This document shows positions 26,718 through 35,610 of a DNA stretch of 64,000 nt, one piece after another. How positions within the stretch are numbered: position 1 is the first letter of the stretch; every line of letters begins with the position of its first letter. The DNA lies in assembly GCA_913774955.1 (NCBI GenBank), contig CAJYKV010000004.1, positions 124,001-188,000 on the forward strand, written 5' to 3'. This DNA is from an uncultured Acidovorax sp. (GTDB taxonomy: Bacteria > Pseudomonadota > Gammaproteobacteria > Burkholderiales > Burkholderiaceae_C). The position numbers were made by a program, and so were the translations under genes. The notes beneath the pieces are model-generated. The model was given only the letters and a program-made list of their open reading frames with translations, was not told the DNA's origin and did not search any database.

Positions 26718-27674
26718 ATGAGGTTTCGCCGCCGGCTCGCCCTGCGAGCATTCCACGTGCCCGTGCTCGCCGGCCTCGCGCTGGCGCTGCCTGCGGCCAC
26801 GGTCGCCGAGACCGGCAAGCTGCCGCTCACCGGCGGCGTCAGTTCCATCTCCGGCGCCGCGGGCGGCGGGCTCACGCCCTGGGCCGTCATCGGCACCAAC
26901 GCCACCGAGGGCGAGATCGGCGTCAGCGCCTTCGCCACGCGACTGCGCACGCGGGACTACGGCCTCACCAGTTCCGGCCTCGCGCTCGGCCTCTACGACC
27001 GGGTGGAGCTGTCTGTGGCGCGCCAGGACTTCGGCGCGGCGCCCGCCGCGGCGCTCAACGCGGTGGCACCGTTCGGTGTGGAGCCCGATCTGCACCTCAA
27101 GATGGACATCATCGGCGCCAAGGTACGGCTGCTGGGCGACGCCGTGCTCGACAGCGACTCGCCCATGCCGCAGATCGCCGTCGGCGTGGAACACAAGCGC
27201 CTGCATCCCGCGTCGGCCGGCGGGGTGGTGCAGTTCCTGGGCGCGGACACGGAAGGCACCGACGTCTACATCAGCGCCACCAAGCTGCTGCTGGACCGCA
27301 ACCTGCTCGTGCACGCCACGCTGCGCTCGACCAACGCAAACCAGAACGGGCTGCTGGGCTTCGGCGCGAACGCACCCGGCAAATCGGGCCGCTCGCTGCA
27401 GCCGGAATTCTCGGTCGCCTACCTGCTGCGGCGCGACCTGGCGATCGGCGCGGAATGGCGCTTCAAGCCCGACAACCTGCGGGCCCTGGGCCGCGCGGCC
27501 GGGCTCGGCGATGCGCTGCGCGAGGACGACTGGCGCGACGTCTTCCTCGTCTGGGCGCCCAGCAAGCACCTGTCCGTGACGCTCGCCTACGTGGACCTGG
27601 GCCGCGTCGTGCCCGGCGTGACGGCCAACCGCCGGCAGCGCGGCGCCTACGTGTCGCTGCAGGCCGCGTACTGA
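26718..27674 (+). CDS. DUF3034-family exported, probable outer-membrane protein
   Basis: A 318-residue protein with a signal peptide (VPVLAGLALALPAATVAE). The mature part is rich in alternating polar/hydrophobic strands (VELSVARQDFG, NLLVHATLRSTNAN, LSVTLAYVDLG, GAYVSLQAAY) and ends in an aromatic residue, as outer-membrane beta-barrels do. The DUF3034 core is TGGVSSISGAAGGGLTPWAVIGTN. ATG 26718 has a strong SD, itself inside a hairpin. It lies 128 bases after the anti-sigma gene and 8 bases before the haemoglobin gene. Transport substrate unknown. Confidence 0.8.
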   Translation: MRFRRRLALRAFHVPVLAGLALALPAATVAETGKLPLTGGVSSISGAAGGGLTPWAVIGTNATEGEIGVSAFATRLRTRDYGLTSSGLALGLYDRVELSVARQDFGAAPAAALNAVAPFGVEPDLHLKMDIIGAKVRLLGDAVLDSDSPMPQIAVGVEHKRLHPASAGGVVQFLGADTEGTDVYISATKLLLDRNLLVHATLRSTNANQNGLLGFGANAPGKSGRSLQPEFSVAYLLRRDLAIGAEWRFKPDNLRALGRAAGLGDALREDDWRDVFLVWAPSKHLSVTLAYVDLGRVVPGVTANRRQRGAYVSLQAAY

Positions 27675-27682
27675 AAGAACCG

Positions 27683-28330
27683 ATGCCGGAGCGCAGCGCC
27701 ATGCCCACCCGTTTCCTTTTCTCCTCATCCGCCCGTTCGCCGCGCGGCGCGCCGTTCCGCCCGCGGCAACCCGGAGCTGGGCCGGCCCCGTCCCCGTCCC
27801 ACCCGGCAGCCGTGGCCGTTTCAGCCGCGCTGGCGTTCCTGACGGCGGGAACGGCCCTGCAGGCCGGGGCGCAACCGGTGCCACCGGGGCAACCCGGGCC
27901 CGCTGCCGCGGCGCAGGCACGCGCAGCCCTCGCCCCGAGCGTGTCCGCGAGCGTGCCGGCCGGCGGCATTCCAGCGGGCCTCTACGACGCGCTCGGCCGC
28001 AAGGAGGGCATCGCGCGCATCATGGACCGCCTCGTCGATTCGGCTTTCCGCGACGCGCGCATCGGCCCGATCTTCAAGGAGACCAAGCCCCAGGCGCTCA
28101 AGGAAAGCCTCACCGACCAGATCTGCGTGCTGACCGGCGGCCCCTGCGTCTATGAGGGCGCCGACATGCGGGCCGCCCATGCCGACCTGCAGATCCGCAA
28201 GAGCGACTTCAATGCGCTCGTGGAACTTCTGCAGGCCGCGATGGACGCCGAGGGCGTGCCCTTCACCCAGCAGAGCCGCCTGCTCGCGCTGCTCGCGCCG
28301 ATGCACCGCGATGTGATCACGGTCCGCTGA
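27683..28330 (+). CDS. Exported group 1 truncated haemoglobin
   Basis: A 215-residue protein (209 if translation starts at ATG 27701). A long basic/Pro-rich n-region precedes a hydrophobic segment ending LQAGAQP near residue 65, so the globin is predicted to be exported. The 2/2 globin domain covers about 97-215: LYDALGRKEGIARIMDRLVDSAF at the A/B helices, ADMRAAHADLQIRKSDFNALVELL with the proximal His, and a C-terminal H helix. Such globins bind O2 or NO. It is coupled to the DUF3034 gene (8-base gap), suggesting a shared envelope function in gas or redox chemistry. Confidence 0.82.
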   Translation: MPERSAMPTRFLFSSSARSPRGAPFRPRQPGAGPAPSPSHPAAVAVSAALAFLTAGTALQAGAQPVPPGQPGPAAAAQARAALAPSVSASVPAGGIPAGLYDALGRKEGIARIMDRLVDSAFRDARIGPIFKETKPQALKESLTDQICVLTGGPCVYEGADMRAAHADLQIRKSDFNALVELLQAAMDAEGVPFTQQSRLLALLAPMHRDVITVR

Positions 28331-28440
28331 GCGTCGCCGTCCGCGCGCCCTGCGGACGTGTCTCGAAACGCTCCGCAGGCACTGCGGGGCTTCCCCGGCA
28401 GCGCCAGCGCGGCGCCCGCCCACGCGGCACAATCCGGGGC

Positions 28441-29709
28441 GTGAGCGCCCCCACCGATCCGTCCGTCCCGCCGCCGCCCGCACCGGTGCCGCCGCGGCCC
28501 ACGGAGCCTTCGCCGCCGCGCCGCATCGCCCACCTCGACATGGACGCGTTCTACGCTTCGGTCGAGCTGCTGCGCTATCCGCAGCTCAAGGGCCTGCCGG
28601 CGGTGATCGGCGGCGGCCGGCGCAGCGAGGACGACGCGCTCGCGCGTGCCTACGCGGGCCGCGAATCCGAGATTCCCGTCGAGGCCTTCCCGCTGCTGCG
28701 CGACTACGTGGGGCGCGGCGTGATCACCACCGCCACCTATCCGGCGCGGCAGTTCGGCGTGGGCTCGGCCATGGGGCTCATGAAAGCCTCGCGGCTGTGC
28801 CCGCAGGCCATCCTGCTGCCGGTGGATTTCGCGTCCTACCGGCGCTTCTCGCGGCAGTTCAAGGACATCATCCTCTCGATCGCCCCGGTCATGGAAGACC
28901 GCGGCGTGGACGAGGTGTACATCGACTTCACGCACGTGCCCGGCGGCCAGCGCGAGGGTGGGCGGGTGCTCGCGCGGCTCATCCAGAAGAGCATCTTCGA
29001 CGCGACGGGCCTGACCTGCTCGCTCGGCGTGGCGCCCAACAAGCTCATCGCCAAGATGGCGAGCGAATTCAATAAACCCAACGGCATCTCGATCGTGCAC
29101 GAGGGGGATCTGCAGACGGCGATCTGGCCGCTCGCCTGCCGCAAGATCAACGGCATCGGCCCCAAGGCGGACGCCAAGCTGCAGTCGTACGGCATCCACA
29201 CCATCGGCGACCTCGCGGCCCGCCCGCGCGACTGGCTGGTGCGCACCTTCGGCAAGGCCTACGGCGCCTGGCTGCACGAGGCCGCCTGGGGCCGCGACGA
29301 CCGCGCCGTGGTGACCGAGAGCGAGCCCGTCTCCATGAGCCGCGAGACCACCTTCGACCGCGACCTGCATGCCGTGCGCGACCGTGCCGAGCTCGGCCGC
29401 ATCTTCACCGACCTGTGCGAGCGCGTGGCCGAAGACCTGCGCCGCAAGGGCTACGTGGGCAAGACCATCGGCATCAAGCTGCGCTACGACGATTTCAAGA
29501 TCGCCACGCGCGACCAGACGATCGCCAGCCACACGCGCGATGCCGCCGCGATCCGGCGCGCGGCCGGCGAATGCCTCAAGCGCGTGCCGCTGGACAGGCG
29601 CCTGCGGCTGCTCGGCGTGCGCGTGGGCAACCTGTTGACGGAAGAGGACGCGCGCGAGGCCGAGGCGGCGGCCCGGGTGCCCGAGACGGGGCGGTTGTTC
29701 GACGATTGA
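28441..29709 (+). CDS. dinB: DNA polymerase IV (Y-family)
   Basis: A 422-residue translesion polymerase. Catalytic acidic residues are in HLDMDAFYASVE near 34 and in VDEVYIDFT near 157. The helix-hairpin-helix NGIGPKADAKLQSYGIHTIGDLA and the little-finger domain follow. The first 25 residues are a Pro-rich extension, so the GTG start at 28441 may be too long, but no internal ATG precedes the motif closely. I saw no LexA box immediately upstream. Downstream it converges with the GlxA-type regulator. Confidence 0.93.
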   Translation: MSAPTDPSVPPPPAPVPPRPTEPSPPRRIAHLDMDAFYASVELLRYPQLKGLPAVIGGGRRSEDDALARAYAGRESEIPVEAFPLLRDYVGRGVITTATYPARQFGVGSAMGLMKASRLCPQAILLPVDFASYRRFSRQFKDIILSIAPVMEDRGVDEVYIDFTHVPGGQREGGRVLARLIQKSIFDATGLTCSLGVAPNKLIAKMASEFNKPNGISIVHEGDLQTAIWPLACRKINGIGPKADAKLQSYGIHTIGDLAARPRDWLVRTFGKAYGAWLHEAAWGRDDRAVVTESEPVSMSRETTFDRDLHAVRDRAELGRIFTDLCERVAEDLRRKGYVGKTIGIKLRYDDFKIATRDQTIASHTRDAAAIRRAAGECLKRVPLDRRLRLLGVRVGNLLTEEDAREAEAAARVPETGRLFDD

Positions 29710-29790
29710 TGCCGGCGCGGCACTGCACCATGTCGTGCCGTGCCTCGGAAGAGTTTCTGCCCCGTGCCATGGCTGGGCATGGCAGCGCAC

Positions 29791-30816
29791 TCAGGCGCGC
29801 GCCGGCCCCGACGGCGTGCCCCCCCGCCCGAACCGGTGCCAGGCCCGGCGCAGTTGGGTGTCGGAGCTGAAGCCCGCCATCGCCGCCGCCTGCGTCACCG
29901 TGTGGCCCGCGTTCAGCGCCGCCTCGGCCGTGGCGAGGCGGATGGTGCGCAGCCAGGCCAGCGGAGCGATCCCTGCATGGTCGATGAAGAGGCGCGTGAG
30001 GTGCCGCGGCGAGGTATGGGCCAGCCCGGCCATGGCGGGCACCGTCCAGCCGCCGGCCGGGTCCTGCGCGACGGCGTCCTGCACGCGGTGCAGGGCGGGG
30101 TGCAGGTGGTTGCGGTGCGCCAGGAACGGTGAGAACTCCGGATCGTGCGGCCCGCGGCGCAGCGCCACCACCATGGTCTGCGCCACCTGCGCGGCGATGG
30201 CGGGGCCGCATTCGTCGGCGATGCGGTGCAGCACGAGATCGATGCCGGTGGTGACGCCCGCGCTGCTGTAGAGCGGGGCATCCGGCACGAACACGCGGTT
30301 GGCCACCACGTCGCACCGCGGCTCCACCTGCTGCAGCTCCGCGAGGTGCTGGTGGTGCGTGGTCGCACGCCGGCCCGCGAGCAGCCCGGCGTGCGCGGCC
30401 AGCACCGAGCCGGCGCACACGGTGAGCAGCTCCAGCCGCCCGCGCTCGGGCCGCAGGCCGCGCAGCCAGTGCAGCAGGGCGCGTGCCTCGTCGCCCGCCA
30501 CGTCGATCGCCGCGCCGGGCAGGCCGATCAGCACCACACAGGCCGCATCGGGCCATGCGGTGGGCAGCGGCTCCAGCCCGGCGAGCAGGGCGCCCACCGA
30601 GGTGACCGACTGCGGTGTCGGGCTCGCGAAGCGCAGCACGAAGCGCTCCGGCCGCCCCTGCGCGCGCAGGCACTGGTTGGCGATGCGCAGCGCCTCCGCC
30701 GGCCCGGCCCAGTCCAGCACCAGGCTGTGCGGCAGCAGGGCGAAGACGACGTGGATCGGCGGCGGGCCGGCGTCGGCCGTCAGGGCTGCGGAATGCTGCG
30801 GGGATCGGGATTCCAT
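29791..30816 (-). CDS. GlxA-family transcriptional regulator (DJ-1 domain plus AraC HTH)
   Basis: A 341-residue regulator. The N-terminal DJ-1/PfpI-like domain (about 20-200) includes the nucleophile-elbow sequence LLTVCAGSVLAAHAGLLAGRRATTHH. The C-terminal AraC-type double helix-turn-helix (about 235-330) has MAGLAHTSPRHLTRLFIDHAGIAPLAWLRTIRL followed by QAAAMAGFSSDTQLRRAWHR. The start ATG 30816 overlaps the end of the upstream DJ-1 gene by 37 bases, so the two are co-translated. It probably controls its own operon; the effector is unknown. Confidence 0.9.
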   Translation of the reverse strand: MESRSPQHSAALTADAGPPPIHVVFALLPHSLVLDWAGPAEALRIANQCLRAQGRPERFVLRFASPTPQSVTSVGALLAGLEPLPTAWPDAACVVLIGLPGAAIDVAGDEARALLHWLRGLRPERGRLELLTVCAGSVLAAHAGLLAGRRATTHHQHLAELQQVEPRCDVVANRVFVPDAPLYSSAGVTTGIDLVLHRIADECGPAIAAQVAQTMVVALRRGPHDPEFSPFLAHRNHLHPALHRVQDAVAQDPAGGWTVPAMAGLAHTSPRHLTRLFIDHAGIAPLAWLRTIRLATAEAALNAGHTVTQAAAMAGFSSDTQLRRAWHRFGRGGTPSGPARA

Positions 30817-31466
30817 GGCGTGTCCATCTGCCGGGCCGTGCGTTCGGCGAGCGCGCGGCCGGCGAGGCGTTCTACCAGATGCAGCGACAGATCGATGCCG
30901 GCGCTGATGCCTGCCGAAGTGAACAGCCGGCCGGCACTGTGGTGATCCACCCAGCGCACGCCGATGCGCACGTCGAGCTGCGGGTACCGTGCGCGCAAGT
31001 CGTTGATGTCCTCCCAGTGCGTGGTCACCGCGCCCTCCCGCACCACGCCCGCGGCCGCGAGCAGGAAGGCGCCCGTGCACACCGAGGCCGTCACGCGGGC
31101 CCCGGCGGCCGTGCGCGCGATCCACGCCAGGGTGGCGGGGCAGGCGAGCGCGCCGTCGACCACACCGCCCGGCACCACCAGCAGGTCCACGGGCGCGGCA
31201 TCGGCGAAGCCGGCGTCCGGCACGATGCGCAGGCCCGCGCGGGCCCGCACCGCCGCGCCGGGGCCGGCATCGCGCGCCACGCAGCGCACGCCGAAGAGCG
31301 GCGGCGCATCGGCGTGCTGGCGCGCATGCATGCGCGCGGCGGTGGTGAAGACTTCGTACGGGCCGGCCAGATCCAGCGCCTCGACGTCGTCGAACGCGAG
31401 GATCGCGACGCGCCACGATGCCGGGGCTGTCGGTGCCTGCGCCGCGGGTGCCTGCACGTCGGTCAT
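30780..31466 (-). CDS. DJ-1/PfpI-family protein
   Basis: A 228-residue single-domain protein of the DJ-1/ThiJ/PfpI superfamily: VAILAFDDVEALDLAGPYEVF at the start, the elbow Cys in ASVCTGAFLLAAAGVV, then TTHWEDINDLRARYP and FTSAGISAGIDLSLHLVERL. It resembles the sensing half of the adjacent GlxA regulator without the DNA-binding part, so the pair probably arose by duplication. Members include isonitrile hydratases and glyoxalases. Translation starts in an ATGA overlap with the isochorismatase gene, with GAGGTGGAGG just upstream. Confidence 0.88.
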   Translation of the reverse strand: MTDVQAPAAQAPTAPASWRVAILAFDDVEALDLAGPYEVFTTAARMHARQHADAPPLFGVRCVARDAGPGAAVRARAGLRIVPDAGFADAAPVDLLVVPGGVVDGALACPATLAWIARTAAGARVTASVCTGAFLLAAAGVVREGAVTTHWEDINDLRARYPQLDVRIGVRWVDHHSAGRLFTSAGISAGIDLSLHLVERLAGRALAERTARQMDTPWNPDPRSIPQP

Positions 31467-32053
31467 GCCTCCACCTCGGCGAACGCTTCCGCTTCCGGAG
31501 TGGCCCGTGCCAGGGCTTCCTCCACGGTGCAGAGGGTGGCGAAGCGCCCGGCCAGCACCGTCTCCGTGCGCATGCGGATGTCCGCTGCCGGCAGCACGCG
31601 GCCGTCCGGCTGGCGCATGTCCCAGGTCAGCGTGGCCTGCGTGACGTAGTCCACTTCCCAGCCCAGGTCGCTGGCATGGCGCGTGGTGGTCTCGCAGCAC
31701 TGCTCGGTGCGGATGCCGCTCACGATCAGCCGGCCGATGCCGTGCCGCGTGAGCCAGACCTCCAGCCCCGTGCCTACCAGCGCGCTGTGGCGGTGCTTGG
31801 TGAATTCCGCCGCCGGAGTGAAAGCCGCCAGCCCGTCGAGGGGCCGTACGTGGCCGGATTCGACCGCGAACGGGTTCGAGGCCTCGGCCGGGCCGTCGCT
31901 GTGCAGGATGCGCACGACCGGCACGCCACGCGCGGCGCAGCCTTCGATCAGCGCGTTCTGCGCGGCGAGATAGGCCGGCAGTTCCGCGTCGGAGAAAAAG
32001 GGGCGGTGGCGGAACGACTCCTGCACGTCGATCACTAACAGACAGGTTTTCAT
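31463..32053 (-). CDS. Isochorismatase-family cysteine hydrolase
   Basis: A 196-residue enzyme. The catalytic triad is visible: Asp in LLVIDVQESF near residue 9, Lys in FTKHRHSAL, and Cys in GIRTEQCCETTTRHASDLG. The cis-peptide region before the Cys is also present. Such hydrolases cleave isochorismate, nicotinamide or related amides and ureas; the exact substrate is not predictable. It is the first gene of a three-gene overlapping operon with two DJ-1-type proteins, which suggests a catabolic step with its own regulator. Confidence 0.9.
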   Translation of the reverse strand: MKTCLLVIDVQESFRHRPFFSDAELPAYLAAQNALIEGCAARGVPVVRILHSDGPAEASNPFAVESGHVRPLDGLAAFTPAAEFTKHRHSALVGTGLEVWLTRHGIGRLIVSGIRTEQCCETTTRHASDLGWEVDYVTQATLTWDMRQPDGRVLPAADIRMRTETVLAGRFATLCTVEEALARATPEAEAFAEVEA

Positions 32054-32176
32054 GGCAATTTCCCCGGTCAAGGGGCGTGGTGGAATTGCCTGTATCGTGC
32101 CTTTGCGGCGCACCGCCGTCCGGTCGCGGCCGGACCAGTGTCGATCAATTTCGGACGTCTTCGTCCAGGCTGCGCC

Positions 32177-33235
32177 TCACACCAGCCGCACGGCTTCCAG
32201 TTCCTTCTTCAGGTAGGCATAGAAGAGCGGGGCCGCCACCAGGCCCGCGGGGCCGAACACCGCCTCGGCCACGAACATCACCGACAGCAGCTCCCACACG
32301 CCCATGTGCGTGCGCTGCCCCACCACTTTGGCGTTGATGACGTATTCGGCCTTGTGGATCAGCACCAGGAAGGCCAGGCAGGCGATGGCCGCGGTGGGCG
32401 AGACCGACAGGCCGACGATGGTGATGACCGCGTTGCACAGCAGGTTGCCGACGATCGGCACCAGCCCGGCGAGGAAGGTGAGGGTGATGAGGGCCGGCGT
32501 GTAGGGCAGGCGCAGGTCCCAGAGCGGCAGCACGGCCAGCAGGAAGAGGGCCGTGAGCAGGGTGTTGAAGCTGGCGATCCAGAACTGCGCCGCCACGATC
32601 TGCCGGAAGGCGTCGCCCAGGTAGGTGATGCGCTCGCCCAGCGCCACCGCGAGCGGCCCGCGAGCGCCGCCCAGCGGCCGCACGGCCGCCAGCGCCCCGA
32701 TGAGCAGGCCCACGTAGGCATGCAGCAGGCCCGCCAGCCACACCCGCCCGGCCAGGGCCAGAGCACCCGCCTTGGCGCCCAGGTAGCCGGCGATGGTGCG
32801 CTGGATCTCCGCGGCACCCTCGGGCAGGTGCGCGCCGATGTCGGCGGGCAGCTTCTGGCGCAGCTCCAGCACGGTGCGGGCCAGGAAGTCGAGCAGCTCA
32901 CGGTACTGCTGCGGCGCCTCGACGATGTAGGTGCGTGAGTGCGTGGCCGCGACCGCCAGCAGCACCAGCGGTGCGAGGCCCACCAGCGTGGCGGCGGCCA
33001 CCTGGCCGGTGCGCAGGGCGCGGCCACTGGCCTGCCAGCCACGCGGCAGGGCGCCCGCCAGCCGCGGAGCGAGCCAGCGCGTGAGCAGGAAGCCCAGGCA
33101 GGCGCAGATCAGGCCGGGCAGCAGGCCCTGCCACATCACGAGCAGCAGGGCGCCGCCCATCAGCAGGTAGCTCGCCGTGCGCACGCCGCGCGTCGGCATG
33201 GCGGGTGGCGTCTCGGCCGTCGGGAGCGGCTCCAT
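32177..33235 (-). CDS. AI-2E family transporter
   Basis: A 352-residue inner-membrane protein with about seven to eight hydrophobic segments. The family-type C-terminal half includes FLAGLVPIVGNLLCNAVITIVGLS and KVVGQRTHMGVWELLSVM, and ends PAGLVAAPLFYAYLKKELE. Family members export quorum signals or small ions, and this subgroup is often uncharacterised. It lies 41 bases downstream of purM on the same strand; co-transcription with purM is common in betaproteobacteria. No ribosome-binding site is evident at ATG 33235; ATG 33199 is an alternative. Confidence 0.85.
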   Translation of the reverse strand: MEPLPTAETPPAMPTRGVRTASYLLMGGALLLVMWQGLLPGLICACLGFLLTRWLAPRLAGALPRGWQASGRALRTGQVAAATLVGLAPLVLLAVAATHSRTYIVEAPQQYRELLDFLARTVLELRQKLPADIGAHLPEGAAEIQRTIAGYLGAKAGALALAGRVWLAGLLHAYVGLLIGALAAVRPLGGARGPLAVALGERITYLGDAFRQIVAAQFWIASFNTLLTALFLLAVLPLWDLRLPYTPALITLTFLAGLVPIVGNLLCNAVITIVGLSVSPTAAIACLAFLVLIHKAEYVINAKVVGQRTHMGVWELLSVMFVAEAVFGPAGLVAAPLFYAYLKKELEAVRLV

Positions 33236-33276
33236 GGGGCGGGTGGCGCGAATCGAAACCGGGCGATGCCGGAGGA

Positions 33277-34335
33277 TCAGCCCACCACGACCGGTGCGCC
33301 CGTGCCGCGCTCGGCGATCGTGCCGATGGTGTGCACGGATTCGCCCTGCGCGCGCAGCGTGGCCGCCACGGCCTCGGCCTGGGCGGCCGACACCACCACC
33401 ACCATGCCGATGCCGTTGTTGAAGGTGCGGTTCATCTCGATGTCGTCGATGCCGGCCGTCTTCTGCAGCCAGGCGAACAGTTCCGTCTGCGGCCAGCTGC
33501 CGGCCGTGAGGTGCGCAGCCAGCCCTTCGGGCAGCACGCGCGGAATGTTCTCCAGCAGGCCGCCGCCCGTGATGTGGGCCAGGGCCTTGATGCCGCCGGC
33601 CTCGGCCGGGTGCTGCGCGAGCGCGGCCAGCACGCTCTTCACATAGAGGCGCGTGGGTTCCATCACGGCCTGCCTGAACGGCTTGCTGTCCAGCGTGGCG
33701 GGCGCGGAATCGCCGGCACGCTCGATGCACTTGCGCACCAGGCTGAAGCCGTTGGAATGCACGCCGGCCGAGGCCAGGCCCAGCACCACGTCGCCCACCG
33801 CCACGTCGCGGCCGGTGAGGATCTTCGACTTCTCGACCGCGCCCACCGCGAAGCCCGCGAGGTCGTATTCGCCGGCCGGGTACATGCCCGGCATCTCGGC
33901 GGTCTCGCCGCCGATCAGCGCGCAGCCCGAGAGCTCGCAGCCGCGGGCGATGCCGCCCACCACGGCGGCGGCGGTGTCCACGTCGAGCTTGCCGCAGGCG
34001 AAGTAGTCCAGGAAGAAGAGCGGCTCGGCGCCCTGCACCAGCACGTCGTTCACGCTCATGGCGACGAGGTCGATGCCCACGGTGTCGTGCATGTTCCACT
34101 CGAAGGCCAGCTTGAGCTTGGTGCCCACGCCGTCGGTGCCCGAGACCAGCACCGGCTCCTTGTAGCGCTTGGGCACCTCGAACAGCGCGCCGAAGCCGCC
34201 GATGCCGGCCAGCACGCCTTCGCGCATCGTCTTCTTCGCCAGCGGCTTGATGCGCTCGACCAGCGCGTCGCCCGCGTCGATGTCGACGCCGGCGTCTTTG
34301 TACGAAATGGGGGTGGAGGAGGCGGAAGAACTCAT
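33277..34335 (-). CDS. purM: Phosphoribosylformylglycinamidine cyclo-ligase (AIR synthetase)
   Basis: A 352-residue cytoplasmic enzyme closing the imidazole ring in step five of purine synthesis, using ATP. Seen are [21 protein letters not shown] at the start, then [40 protein letters not shown] and [14 protein letters not shown], all strongly conserved in PurM. A TAGAAT -10-like hexamer lies on the minus strand at 34392-34387, about 52 bases before the ATG. Confidence 0.97.
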   Translation of the reverse strand: MSSSASSTPISYKDAGVDIDAGDALVERIKPLAKKTMREGVLAGIGGFGALFEVPKRYKEPVLVSGTDGVGTKLKLAFEWNMHDTVGIDLVAMSVNDVLVQGAEPLFFLDYFACGKLDVDTAAAVVGGIARGCELSGCALIGGETAEMPGMYPAGEYDLAGFAVGAVEKSKILTGRDVAVGDVVLGLASAGVHSNGFSLVRKCIERAGDSAPATLDSKPFRQAVMEPTRLYVKSVLAALAQHPAEAGGIKALAHITGGGLLENIPRVLPEGLAAHLTAGSWPQTELFAWLQKTAGIDDIEMNRTFNNGIGMVVVVSAAQAEAVAATLRAQGESVHTIGTIAERGTGAPVVVG

Positions 34336-34833
34336 GGGCTGGATGGGAAGTGGTGCAGGGCCCGCGAGGCAGGCCGGAACGCGCGGATTCTAAGGCCGCG
34401 CCCGCCCGGCGGCCCAATGCCCCCTGGCGGCGCACCGGGCTCGCGCGGGGGTTGGCGGCGATCCGCGGGCCGGCCTCGCGCGTCCACGGGCCGCCCATGC
34501 ACCGGGCCCGTGGCCGGCCCGCGGCCGCGCCAAGGCGCCGGGAACCTTCGCGGCAGACTAAAATCATCGGCTGCACCGCCAGGCCGGCCTCCCGCCAGGC
34601 AGGCCGGCCTGCCACACCGCAACACCGTGCGTGCCCGGAGCCGGCCGGGTGCGGCGGGCGGCCGTCCCTTGCACGGCATATCCACTGCGCTTCCTTTTCC
34701 ACCGACTTCGTCCGCTTCTCCCACCACACATGCCGCTGCCGCCCCCACCGCTCCGCGCCGCCCCCGAGCACCCCGCCGTGCCCGCGGGCCTTCGTGCGCC
34801 GACGGCCGCCGCCTGCCGGCCGGAGGAGCGCGC
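34336..34833. other. Long divergent intergenic region between purM and hda
   Basis: 498 bases with no gene I can support; frames open across it give Pro/Arg/Ala-rich peptides without family character. It must hold the purM promoter (TAGAAT, minus strand 34392-34387) and the hda promoter (TAAAAT, plus strand 34559-34564). Two AGGCCGGCCT palindromes lie just after the latter, and the rest is extremely GC-rich. The hda transcript would have a leader of about 260 bases. Confidence 0.5.
34581..34610 (+). repeat. Two 10-base AGGCCGGCCT palindromes 20 bases apart
   Basis: AGGCCGGCCT at 34581-34590 and again at 34601-34610, each a perfect palindrome and spaced two helical turns apart. They start about 17 bases after the TAAAAT hexamer, where an operator would sit just downstream of a transcription start. 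Confidence 0.4.
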
Positions 34834-35544
34834 ATGAAGCAGCTGGCCCTCGACATCGGTCTGGCCACCGGTCCCACGCTGGCGAATTTCTTCCCCGGCG
34901 CCAACGTCCAGGCGCTGCAGCACCTGCGCATCGCGGTGGGCGAGGGCGATGGGGCCTCCGGTGCCGCGCCCGTGCGCTCCCCGGTGCCCACCTATCTCTG
35001 GGGCGAGTCGGGCAGCGGCAAGACCCACCTGCTCGAAGCCGTGCGCGAGGCGCTGCGCGAGCAGGGCTGCACGGTGGGCTGGCTCGACGCCTCCTCGATG
35101 CGGCCCACGGCGTTCGACGAGCGCTGGTCCGCCGTGGTGCTCGACGAGGTGCACCTCTATTCCACCGCCCAGCAGGCCGCGGCGTTCAACTGGTTCATCA
35201 ATGCGATCAGCCCCGCCGTCGGCGCGCCGCGCTGGGTACTGGCCGCCGGCGACCTGCCGCCCGCCGACCTGCCGCTGCGCGACGACCTGCGCACCCGCCT
35301 GGGCTGGGGCCATGTGTTCCAGCTCCACCTGCTCGACGAGGCGGAGCGCCGCGCCGTGCTGCGCCAGGAGGCCGACGCGCGCGGCATCCTGCTCGGCGAC
35401 GACGTGGTGAGCTACATGCTGCACCGCTTCTCGCGCGACCTGGGCAGCCTCATGCAGCTGCTCGACCAGCTCGACAGTTTCGCGCTGCGCACCCAGCGCG
35501 CCATCACCATCCCCCTGCTCAAGACCATGCTGGAGTCCGAATAG
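34834..35544 (+). CDS. hda: DnaA regulatory inactivator Hda
   Basis: A 236-residue AAA+ protein. The N-terminal QLALDIG is the beta-clamp-binding motif, needed for clamp-stimulated hydrolysis of DnaA-ATP after replication starts. Walker A is GESGSGKTHL near residue 57 and Walker B is VVLDEVHLY. FNWFINAISPAVG and DLRTRLGWGHVFQLHLLDEAERRAVL match the DnaA-like AAA+ core; the DNA-binding domain of DnaA is absent. A GGAGGAG site precedes ATG 34834. First gene of the hda-HAD-pcnB-folK run. Confidence 0.95.
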   Translation: MKQLALDIGLATGPTLANFFPGANVQALQHLRIAVGEGDGASGAAPVRSPVPTYLWGESGSGKTHLLEAVREALREQGCTVGWLDASSMRPTAFDERWSAVVLDEVHLYSTAQQAAAFNWFINAISPAVGAPRWVLAAGDLPPADLPLRDDLRTRLGWGHVFQLHLLDEAERRAVLRQEADARGILLGDDVVSYMLHRFSRDLGSLMQLLDQLDSFALRTQRAITIPLLKTMLESE

Positions 35545-35610
35545 CGCGCCGACGCCGACGCCGATGCCCGCTGCCGACGACGCCTGTTCCCTCCCGCACC
35601 GAATGCCCGC

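Noticed and set aside
33939-33983. Dense GC repeats (GCCGCCC-type) within purM
   Set aside because: Codon-driven Ala/Gly repeats in coding sequence, not a CRISPR or satellite.
34631-34837. 68-codon plus-strand frame upstream of hda
   Set aside because: Pro/Arg/Ala-rich, no ribosome site, overlaps the hda start; treated as leader sequence.
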